The notes under the pieces are model-generated. The model was not told the origin of the DNA. It saw only the letters and a program-made list of their open reading frames with translations, and made no database searches. The position numbers and the translations under genes are program-made. Below are positions 1 through 6,699 of a stretch of 12,976 bases of DNA, piece by piece; position 1 is the stretch's first letter, and the number at the start of each line of letters is the position of its first letter. The stretch comes from Isohypsibius dastychi (Eukaryota; Tardigrada; Eutardigrada; Parachela; Isohypsibiidae), in contig JAQIWT010001026.1 in the NCBI GenBank assembly GCA_034696485.1, forward strand, positions 1 through 12,976, in the 5' to 3' direction.

Positions 1-390
1 AGAATAAAACCATTAATTAAATTCAGCTTCCGGTGCGGCTTTCGACGCGATCCGTTGTCAGCTGAAAGAAAGAAATAAGAAAATGTTAAGAACAAATTTA
101 TAAGATAAATGTCCAGAAAGACAGCGTCTTTCAACTATTTGTCAGTTTTTGTCTGGCCTTGTCAAAGGGGCCCGATACATAGTCAGTGGGACGTCATGAG
201 GCGGGCCTTTTTATGTTTGTTTTTTTGACAGTACCTTAACAACTTATACGATATATCTATGGTGCAAATCTCAGCCTCAACATAACATAACCTCTGAATA
301 TCCGATTATTAATGCCCTTCTGAAACAATATAATCTACCACGACGTAAAGATATTATTACAGTAGTTCTACATAATCGCGCTTGTTTTAG
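1..390 (+). other. 3' part of the intron of F1 gene 1; no gene seen
   Basis: No copy of the conserved first exon of the F1 family (RKCEF... LGRYG...) is found here, so the stretch is best read as intron ending in the acceptor TTGTTTTAG at 382-390. The last 100 bases resemble the end of the gene 2 intron (shared motif around AATATAATCTACCACGA, compare 3225-3245). An imperfect GC-rich inverted repeat lies at about 164-213. Exon 1 of gene 1 must lie before the window. Confidence 0.55.
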
Positions 391-773
391 GATTTGAGCA
401 GGCTGATCCATTTCACTTACCAACCGTGTCATCATTGATCCCATTCTGCTTCATGGGATTTCTATTCTTGGCCCAGCTTGACGATAAAAGCAATGAGCTA
501 CCACGAGACGTGGACCCCAAAAACTGCACTGCTGTCCGAACAGTACGTTGCTTCTTGGGTAGCATGCGCTTAATGGAAGCCATAACGGTTGTTTTCTGTG
601 TAATGGCTCTCGCTGAGGGGATCAGCCATTATGATTACTACGAAAAGTTTGATCCACGCGCGCTGTCGTTCGTCTTTGTCTTGATTCTGGCCTCATTCTT
701 CTCGAATTTCACTGTACTCGCTTTTCTAAACATGAAAGAAGTTTTAGACGTCGCCGAAAAATTGTTGCCATGA
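391..773 (+). CDS. F1 gene 1, second exon: four-TM orphan family membrane protein (5' partial)
   Basis: This is exon 2 of the first copy of a tandem membrane-protein family. The acceptor TTTTAG ends at 390 and the exon opens in phase 1, as in gene 5, giving about 126 codons to TGA at 771-773. The exon carries three hydrophobic segments (TM2 to TM4 of the family): TM2 just before the QLDD motif, TM3 around RCFLGSMRLM to ALAEGI, and TM4 around FVLILASFFSNF. Conserved family marks are P-R-D-V-D-P-K-N-C-T, A-L-A-E-G-I-S-H-Y and F-L-N-M-K-E-V. The frame is clean from the acceptor to the stop, so this copy looks functional, but its first exon is outside the window. The visible part is closest to gene 2 and gene 5. 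I do not recognise the family and assign no function. Confidence is high that it is coding, low on role. Confidence 0.8.
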
Positions 774-1302
774 GCAATTCATTTCTTTTCGGTGGAATGC
801 GGGAAGCTTGGCAGGATGGCGGAGTAAAATCGAAGAAATTAAGTCATCCAAAAGATGAAAGACAGATCCTTTTTGAAATTGTATTCAGTTGAAATTTCTC
901 GAGTGGACCATCAAGCCATGATTATATTCAAGGTCCTCGATGTGTTGTTTAAGACAGTCATTTTTTGAAAAATGTTGTTTTCACTGGGAACTTGTTATTT
1001 GTGCTTGGAAGCTGTGAACTGCGTTGACTGAAGCATTTTTTTTAAATGATTACTATGTACTCGTACTAAACTTGGTGACCTTTCTTAAACTATCCAGTTG
1101 CACAGTTATGCTTTACGCAAAACTCCGAGCCACCAAACTCCACTTTGCCGGTCGAAATAACATACAGCTGGTGAGCGCATGAGCGATCGCTCCAGGCTAA
1201 GGTCAACTAAACGAAAGCAAATGCGAAACAGTGAAATTATTTTGGTACAGTACCTCGAGAAGAGACATTTATAGTCATTCAGAACCATCGCTGACAGCTG
1301 AA
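774..1302 (+). repeat. Intergenic DNA of duplicated unit, copy A
   Basis: No gene is supported. This stretch aligns with 3683-4425 downstream of gene 2: shared runs include the part near AATTCCTCGA/TTTCTCGA, CTCGATG(T/C) and ATGTACTCGTACTAAA (1056-1070 against 3951-3966), then GGTGACCTTT, TTATGCTTTACG and AGAGACATTTATAGTCA. It carries the 3' flank of F1 gene 1 and the 5' flank of F2 copy A. Confidence 0.7.
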
Positions 1303-1788
1303 ATGTCTGCCACAAGTTCTAGGAGTGTTTTGACTGATCCACGTTGTAGAAAACTGATTCCTCTGATCCGTGATAATGTACATGGCTTAAGAGTCACTCC
1401 TTGGCCATAACGGAATCCATCGCCATTCTGCAAAACACGGGGAATTTTTTTGAGTTCTTCCAAAACTTCCGCAACACTGCAGGAACTTCAGCAGTGACAG
1501 TGATAAACCCTGCTGGACTCATCCGCTACACCTTCAGTTTACCGAAGGTAAAAAAACAGTTTACCTTCAGTTTTCGCGAGGTGCTTTTTGATACAGAGTT
1601 AAAAACCCAACTGGTAGACGCCAAGAAACTGAACCCTTCTGGAAGGTACAGGGCTCGCGTTTGTCGGCATTTTATACACGCTGTAACTTCTGTCTCAATC
1701 TGTTCTTTTTGACGAACTGTATGACCCTGTCTCTCCTCGACGGCTTGCTGTTGCTATCTCGGGAGCTTTCTTACCAGCCATGCATAAG
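1303..1788 (+). pseudogene. F2 copy A, 5' part: unrecognised gene with frame breaks
   Basis: An ATG at 1303 opens a frame reading M-S-A-T-S-S-R-S-V-L, then CRKLIPLIRDN, ending at TAA 1405-1407. From about 1389 a different frame is open to TGA at 1710-1712. It includes NPAGLIRYTFSLP, FREVLFD and VCRHFIHAVTSVSIC. Copy B keeps KLIPLIRD and the IHYTSSLP equivalent in one frame, so I infer that copy A has a -1 shift near 1385-1400. Between 1660 and 1705, A/B differences fall mostly on third positions of the VCRHFIHAV frame (5 of 8, all silent), which argues this was protein-coding. A third frame (VLFDELYDPVSPRRLAVA) runs on to a possible donor AAG/GTATTT at 1788. The product is not recognised. It could be a pseudogene, or a gene damaged by consensus errors. 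Confidence 0.45.
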
Positions 1789-1848
1789 GTATTTCATCCA
1801 GTTTGTTAAAACCGTTAAAACGTTCTTATCTCGTGATCTATGTTGCAG

Positions 1849-2445
1849 ATTCATTTCCGAAGAGTTTCTACTGCCGCTTCAGACCAGTGGAAGCTGGCAT
1901 TGGTCAGGTCACTGACATCATCTGCCTTGGCAGTGCCATTCGTGCTAAGTTCCAAAGAAACAGGTGTTGAACACTGGAAGTTCGACCGCCTACCGTGGAA
2001 AGCTCTGACTATTCCACCCTGCATAGCTCTCAGTAGGTTGTTTGACCCGATCGCCAGCGTGAATGCTAATGACTATTTGTTGGTTCGCAGTTGTAAAGTT
2101 CCTCGTTGACTACATTATTGTTCTGATTTATAACAATTCTATGCCGACGGAAAAGATTAACGCTTTGAAGCTGAATCCAAAGAAACGAAAGAGCTTCAAC
2201 ACGAATAACACGCAAACCGTGGATGACGCTATCCATCAACTATTTACCAAGGGGAAAAACACGCATACGAGGTTTTGCACGGCCTGTTCTCCTGTCAGCC
2301 TACAGATATGTGTTTGACAAATCTCCTCCGGATAAGCAACAACCTTGTCTGCGCAAACGCACCATATTCTGGCCAATCGGAAGCAGACTTGGTATTACGC
2401 ACTGTCAAACGTATGATGTGGCACTTACACCTACATAACTATTAA
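1849..2445 (+). CDS. F2 copy A, 3' exons: unrecognised basic protein, one frame break
   Basis: A phase-compatible model is exon 1849-1963, intron 1964-2090 (127 nt, GTGTTG...TTCGCAG, branch-like GCTAATGAC at 2064-2072), then exon 2091-2445. The intron before it would be 1789-1848 (60 nt). The last exon reads VKFLVDYIIVLIYN (hydrophobic), then a lysine-rich NPKKRKS resembling a monopartite nuclear localisation signal near 2179, then TVDDAIHQLFTKG. At GGGGAAAAA (2251-2259) the frame must shift by one base. The next frame then continues as KHAYEVLHGLFSCQPTDMC..., ending LHLHNY with TAA at 2443-2445. Both sides of the shift look coding, so I read it as one gene with a homopolymer indel, real or technical. 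Competing open frames exist on both strands between 1850 and 2068, so that exon is uncertain. No family is recognised. Confidence 0.4.
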
Positions 2446-2878
2446 ACATCAACAAAACTTTGATTTCAAAAACATGTTATTCAATCCAAATCGGACCCAC
2501 GAAATATTTTTTCAATGAGTATTTTTAACCTCGTAAAAAGTACGATAGTACCTTCACAAAATTCGGAAGAGATCATCAGAGTCAGACCAAATGTAGATCA
2601 CAACACAACCATTTATATTCAGTGTTTGAAGCCTACACTGATGTCCCTTTCAAAACTGATTCTCGGGCCATGCAGCATGGAAATAGAAATTATTGATCTC
2701 CTGGTCTGTGCTGACCATGCAGTTTGGGCAGGGATATTATTGATCTCCTGGTTTCGCCTGAACTAGGAAAGCACACGAGACATGCCAAAAATTGTTTCTA
2801 CAGTACGTTTCTATGCGCGGCACTGAGCAAGCATGCGATAGAAGTTGTTATTTAATTTCTGAAGTTGCTACTTTTGTC
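2446..2878 (+). promoter_or_regulatory. 5' flank of F1 gene 2 with conserved upstream block
   Basis: A block GCAGCATGG...GAAATTATTGATCTCCT at about 2672-2702 recurs upstream of gene 5 (9079-9119) and, slightly altered, gene 3 (6541-6578). It always lies about 120-190 nt before the exon 1 ATG. Here its core is doubled: ATTATTGATCTCCTGGT occurs at 2688-2704 and again at 2735-2751. Conservation ahead of separate gene copies suggests a promoter or 5' UTR element, though it could simply be sequence left from duplication. No other gene is seen in the stretch. Confidence 0.45.
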
Positions 2879-3682
2879 ATGACTCGCAAGTGTGAATTCC
2901 GTTTGAGGACTGACGACGAAAAAGTCATACGGTTTTGGATGTTCCTGGGACGCTACGGAATTCCAGCACAATGGATTTTTTCTCTTGCGATGTTTCCCGG
3001 TTTTCATTTGCTTGCCTCCGCCATTTTCCTGACCAACACTAGTGGTAAGTCCAATGTGACATTATTACCATTAGGATATAGTGAAATCTGTGGAAGCGAA
3101 CAACCGGCGGAACCGAAAGTCTAGAGATTGTCTGAGATAGGTCCCTTCTCCCCTTGGGGGTGCGCAGTGCCATAAGATGTGATCAATATCATCGAAATAG
3201 CCGACTATAATGCGCGTTTAGAATCATATAGTCTTCCACGATCAAGTCATTCTTGAAGCCGTACCTAATCTAGTTTGTTTTATGTTTCAGGGTTCGATAA
3301 GCCTGGTCTATTCTACACACTGAACGTGTTGTCATGATATGGGTGGCCACTTCAATTTGTGACATTTTTTGTCTTGGGCCAGCTTGACGAGGGAAGCCAG
3401 AAGCTACCGCGAGACGCAGAGCCCAAAAAATGCACTGGTTTCCGAACAGTGCGATACTTCCTGGGTATTATGCGCTTAATGGCAGCCATACCGGCTACGA
3501 TCTGTGTGATGGCTCTTGCTGAGGGTATCAGCCATTATGACTACTATGCGGAGTTTGACCCACGCGCGCTGCCGTTCGTCTTCGTCTTGATTGTGACCAC
3601 GTTCATTCCGCACTGGACTATCCTCGCTTTTCTGAATATGAAAGAAGTTCCTGATGACGTCGTTGAAAAAGTCTTGCCGTGA
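2879..3682 (+). pseudogene. F1 gene 2: four-TM orphan family member with one premature stop
   Basis: Exon 1 is 2879-3044 (166 nt, ATG in the same position as genes 3 and 5). It encodes M-T-R-K-C-E-F... LGRYGIPAQ and TM1. The donor is G/GTAAGT and the intron runs 3045-3290, ending TGTTTCAG. Exon 2 is 3291-3682 and enters in phase 1. The frame meets a TGA at 3335-3337, inside the second membrane segment, then stays open in the same frame through QLDEGSQKLPRDAEPKKCT, ALAEGISHYDYY and FLNMKEV to TGA at 3680-3682. Relative to gene 5 the TM2 region also carries one extra codon. The rest of the exon shows no damage. Either this is a very young pseudogene, the stop is a sequence error, or an unseen splice avoids it. 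Confidence 0.65.
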
Positions 3683-4425
3683 GAAATTCAGGTCATTTTT
3701 TGGGACGCCGGCAGGTTTCGGGATGGCAGAGCAGAAATTACGTAATTCAAAAAATTAAAGACAGGTCGTTTTTGAAAATGTATTCATTTAAAATTCCTCG
3801 AATTGACCATTAAACCATAATTATATCCAAGGCCCTCGATGCATTGTTTAGGACATTAATTTCTTGAAAAATCGTTTTCATTGTGAATTTGTTGTTTGTG
3901 CATGGAAACTGCGAACTACGGTGACTGAAGCATTTTGTTAGATAGTTGTTATGTACTCGTACTAAAGTATTTCATAAAGTATCAGCTATTGAAGCAACAT
4001 GAAGCAAAAGAGCTCTGTTAGCCTCTGATGTGCCTATATGCTTAACACAAAAACTTAAAAACCCAACGGCGATATCTTAAGCCTTGTCGAAATGCGCGAC
4101 AAAATTCTCACACAAATCGGACAAGATAGTCGGAATAGGAGGGTTGAATCACCTCACTTCGTCACAAGGCAATTCCACCAAATCTTTGGTGACCTTTTTA
4201 AAACTAACGAGTTGCTTAGTTATGCTTTACGAAAAACCCCAATCCCCAAGTCACCAAACTCCACTTTACCAGTCGAATCCACATTCAGCTAGTGAGCGCG
4301 GAGCGGACGCTACGGACCAAAGTCAACCAAACAAAAGCAAAATGCGAAACGGAAAAATCAGGACAGTATATCGATAAGAGACATTTATAGTCAATCAGAT
4401 TCAGAACCATCATGTTCAGAACCAA
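3683..4425 (+). repeat. Intergenic DNA of duplicated unit, copy B, with about 220 bp extra
   Basis: This matches 774-1302 but holds an additional segment at about 3967-4184 between ACTAAA and CTTTGGTGACC. In copy A these two motifs are adjacent (1066-1081). I see no matching terminal repeats on the extra segment, so it may be an insertion in B or a deletion in A. No gene is supported here; an open frame at 4084-4377 has no equivalent in copy A. Confidence 0.6.
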
Positions 4426-4941
4426 ATGTCTGTCTGCCTCGAGTTCTAGGAGTGTTCTGGCTGATCAACGTTGTAGGAAAACTGATTCCTCTGATCCGTG
4501 ATCATGTACTAGGCTTTAGAGTTCTCACTTGTTTTCGTGTTCTTTCAAAACCAAAAAGTACAGTACACTCCAGGAACATTGAGCAGTGCTCAAATCTTCT
4601 GGACTTTATCCACTACACCTCCAGTTTACCGAATTGTTTCGCGAGCTGCTTCTTGAGTACAGAATTTATTTCGTTGAGTTTGTTCTTGAATCTTTATCCT
4701 AACTGTTCCCAGTTGAACAAAATGTCGACACTTTGTTGATTGAAACCCTTTTCAGGATTTTCAATGCATATCGTCAAGCCGATCGCATTTTATGACTTAA
4801 CCAAATGCTCTGGTGATCATTTCAAATGGTTCACCAAATTGTCAAGTCACTAAATCAATCAAATGGCTAAAACCAAATGTGACAAGGACAAGAACAGAAG
4901 GACGAATCTTCAGCATGTTGGAGATTTGGTAGATGAAAACC

Positions 4942-5206
4942 GTACAATCCAAAGCACCTAACTTGCATAGCGTTTTATTCAAGAACAGGTAACAAGTTGC
5001 ATAAGTTAACTGAGGGGAAATCCGGAAAATTCACCACGATTCTACGCGAAATTCGAACTGAACCAACACGCCGATATGTTGGTAAGATCAAATACTCAGG
5101 AACCCAATGAACGAAATCAAGTGAAAAATGGCAGAAGAATAAAAACAAATGTCTGGATTTTAAGAAATTAAATCTTATCGAGACAGTAAACCCGAATCAT
5201 AAAATT
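4942..5206 (+). repeat. Left terminal inverted repeat
   Basis: The arm begins GTACAATCCAAAGC and ends CATAAAATT. It pairs with 5717-5981 at 264 of 265 positions. No strong internal sub-repeats are apparent. Confidence 0.9.
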
Positions 5207-5278
5207 GAAAAACCTGTCACTATCGAGCCCGAAAAACATAAAGCGCAACTTCTGGTGGTTCGGAATAGTTTTCAGGAG

Positions 5279-5611
5279 ATGGGAATTCCAGAGAACGAAA
5301 TTGAAGCTTTGCTCAAGATGTCAATCAGCGCTGCGTACGGGTTGGTCAAACCGGATCTGATGTGCCGCTCGCTTGCGGAGGTGATTTTGAAAAGGTCAGT
5401 CAATCGCCCAAAGAAGCTCCCAAAAGACAGGCGACTTGCTACGGACTCTGGTGCATTAGTTCTTTCGCCGGAATTCCAAGCGGCCATGGGGGAAAAGCAG
5501 GAAAAGAAAAAGATGGCCGACAACCGTGACCTTTCTGGTCTGGAGAAGACTGCATGTGAAACGCCAACTGCGCCCAGAAAGCGTGGTCGTCCTCGAAAGA
5601 ATCCAAATTAG
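5279..5611 (+). CDS. AT-hook protein carried inside the TIR element
   Basis: From the first ATG at 5279 the frame gives 110 residues to TAG at 5609-5611. It is open upstream to 5189, inside the left TIR, so an upstream spliced exon or a non-ATG start is possible. The C terminus is a textbook AT-hook, RKRGRPRKNP (about residues 99-108), which binds the minor groove of AT-rich DNA. Before it lie a helix-rich stretch (PENEIEALLKMSISAAYGLV), a basic RPKKLPKDRR patch and a charged EKQEKKKMADNRD segment. There is no transposase catalytic domain. The spacer looks more gene-like than the TIRs around it, which fits a captured fragment of a host chromatin or nuclear gene, or an accessory DNA-binding protein of the element. 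I do not recognise the N-terminal part. Confidence 0.55.
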   Translation: MGIPENEIEALLKMSISAAYGLVKPDLMCRSLAEVILKRSVNRPKKLPKDRRLATDSGALVLSPEFQAAMGEKQEKKKMADNRDLSGLEKTACETPTAPRKRGRPRKNPN

Positions 5612-5716
5612 CTGTGATTTTTCCCGGTTTGTGTTGTTTGTGTTGATTAATTATTCTCGGTGGTGTTGCTGTTTTTCTTCGTCGACCTCACTTCCGGTGT
5701 GAATACAAGATTTCGA

Positions 5717-5981
5717 AATTTTATGATTCGGGTTTACTGTCTCGATAAGATTTAATTTCTTAAAATCCAGACATTTGTATTTATTCTTCTGCCATTTTTC
5801 ACTTGATTTCGTTCATTGGGTTCCTGAGTATTTGATCTTACCAACATATCGGCGTGTTGGTTCAGTTCGAATTTCGCGTAGAATCGTGGTGAATTTTCCG
5901 GATTTCCCCTCAGTTAACTTATGCAACTTGTTACCTGTTCTTGAATAAAACGCTATGCAAGTTAGGTGCTTTGGATTGTAC
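5717..5981 (-). repeat. Right terminal inverted repeat
   Basis: Exact reverse complement of the left arm except at 5779. The arm ends GGATTGTAC and is followed directly by the F2 sequence TGCTAGACGTC. Confidence 0.9.
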
Positions 5982-6036
5982 TGCTAGACGTCAAGAAATA
6001 GGGGTCGTAAAGGTAGCGTTTGTCGACATTTCATAC

Positions 6037-6070
6037 CAAGAGCATTAGATACAATATCCAATGCTCTTGC
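6037..6070. mobile_element. 34-bp hairpin insertion with 6-bp target duplication
   Basis: The sequence starts CAAGAGCATTAGATA and ends TATCCAATGCTCTTGC, forming a 14-of-15 bp stem with almost no loop. TCATAC flanks it at 6031-6036 and 6071-6076. F2 copy A has a single TTATAC at 1672-1677 in the same context, so this is an insertion of 40 bp including one target copy. It is far shorter than an ordinary MITE. Confidence 0.75.
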
Positions 6071-6120
6071 TCATACACGCAGTAATTTCCGTCTTAGTCT
6101 GTTCTTCTTTATGAAGTGTA

Positions 6121-6272
6121 CTCTATTCTGCCGAAAACATGCGCCCCTTTTTGCTGTGTCAATCGGCTCACCACTCAAACTGTTCGTAAGCCCCAAGTGC
6201 ACCCTCCCGCTCCGCACTGGTGAGCCAATTGGTGCACCAAAAAGGGGGGAGCATGTTTTCGGCAGAACAGAG
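6121..6272. mobile_element. 152-bp palindromic MITE with TA target duplication
   Basis: The left end CTCTATTCTGCCGAAAACAT pairs with the right end reading inward CTCTGTTCTGCCGAAAACAT. Arms continue about 65 bp (through CCCC-TTTTT and ATCGGCTCACCA), so the whole element folds into one hairpin. TA lies on both sides (6119-6120, 6273-6274). F2 copy A shows one TA (1720-1721) at the matching place. A TA target and palindromic structure are typical of Tc1/mariner-derived MITEs. Confidence 0.8.
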
Positions 6273-6326
6273 TATTACCCCATCTATCGGCAGCGCTTAG
6301 CTGGATATGGGAATATGAAGTCGAGC

Positions 6327-6384
6327 CAAGAGCATTAGCACAGTGCAGTATCAAAATGTGTCATTAGATATCTAATGCTCTTGC
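6327..6384. mobile_element. 58-bp hairpin related to the 34-bp insertion
   Basis: The ends CAAGAGCATTAG and CTAATGCTCTTGC match those of the 34-bp element, with a different interior. The flanks are TCGAGC (6321-6326) and TAGAGC (6385-6390), a 6-bp direct repeat with one mismatch. Shared ends plus a 6-bp repeat at two sites mark these as one family. Confidence 0.65.
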
Positions 6385-6540
6385 TAGAGCTCACGTCTCT
6401 CCACAGAGCACGAATGACCACTCACAAGTCAGACAAGTCGGACCAGACTAGACCAAAGTGGAGGTCACACCATTTGGCAACATTTTCGTGCTCGTTCTCC
6501 ATGCATTCCCTCCGCACACTTATTCTTGAGCCATGCCCAT

Positions 6541-6578
6541 GCAGCAAGCCAAGCGCAAAGGAAAATTATTGATCCTCT
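6541..6578 (+). promoter_or_regulatory. Conserved upstream block of F1 gene 3
   Basis: GCAGCA...GAAAATTATTGATCCTCT corresponds to the block ahead of genes 2 and 5, about 120 nt before the gene 3 ATG. It has small changes in the core. Confidence 0.4.
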
Positions 6579-6699
6579 AGTCTCGGATGGACAGTAGAGC
6601 ACGTGAAACAGATCAAAATTATTGTATGTTCTCATGCATGGCACAGAGCAACGACAGAAATCTTCGTTTCCTTGGTCTAGCATCTACATAACTTTGATC

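Larger units (their letters stand above)
391..1745 (+). repeat. Segmental tandem duplication, copy A (F1 exon 2 plus 5' half of F2)
   Basis: Aligned by eye with about 3291-6302. The order is the same in both copies: F1 exon 2, a 3' flank, the block beginning ATGTACTCGTACTAAA, the F2 start region, and the F2 middle up to about GACCCTGTC/TACCCCATC. Copy A lacks the three mobile elements and a further segment of about 220 bp present in copy B, so it serves as an empty-site reference. Homology fades after about 1745/6302. Confidence 0.75.
4942..5981. mobile_element. 1.04 kb element with 265-bp TIRs and an AT-hook ORF
   Basis: Two arms, 4942-5206 and 5717-5981, are reverse complements over 265 positions with a single mismatch (5144 against 5779) and no indels. 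They bracket 510 bp of unique DNA. Both ends carry GTAC, so the target duplication is either GTAC or the inner TA; the palindrome prevents a decision. The paralogous empty site in F2 copy A reads AACC-CAAC-TGGTAGACG (1605-1619) against AACC-GTAC-TGCTAGACG here once the element is removed, so the ends are exact. There is no transposase. Long TIRs with a TA target suggest a non-autonomous Tc1/mariner-like or foldback element that has captured coding DNA. The near identity of the arms implies recent activity or arm-to-arm conversion. Confidence 0.85.
3291..6302 (+). repeat. Segmental tandem duplication, copy B, enlarged by insertions
   Basis: This is the partner of 391-1745. The same landmarks occur in the same order, but the copy is longer because of a segment of about 220 bp at 3967-4184, about 270 bp at 4670-4940 with no counterpart in copy A, the 1.04 kb TIR element at 4942-5981, the 34-bp hairpin at 6037-6070 and the 152-bp MITE at 6121-6272. 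F2 in this copy is broken throughout, which fits relaxed constraint. Confidence 0.7.
4426..6302 (+). pseudogene. F2 copy B: decayed gene interrupted by three insertions
   Basis: An ATG at 4426 matches the copy A start, but a local 4-nt duplication (TCTGTCTG) and an extra base near 4477 break the frame. KLIPLIRDHVLGFRV and a stretch ending HYTSSLP lie in one frame (4452-4739) and align with copy A. After the large TIR element the homology resumes at TGCTAGACGTCAAG (5982), with stops in the frame corresponding to VCRHFIHAV. A short coding-like run beginning MAKTKCDKDKNRRT (4863-4941) sits just before the large element and has no counterpart in copy A. Its frame would continue across the join if the insertions are removed, which may be chance. 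The function is unknown. Confidence 0.5.

Noticed and set aside
1851-2068. Minus-strand open frame of about 70 codons opposite the F2 exon
   Set aside because: It competes with a plus-strand frame that fits phase-compatible splice sites with the next exon. No upstream minus exon was found.
5272-5523. Minus-strand frame inside the TIR element
   Set aside because: Shadow of the AT-hook frame on the plus strand.
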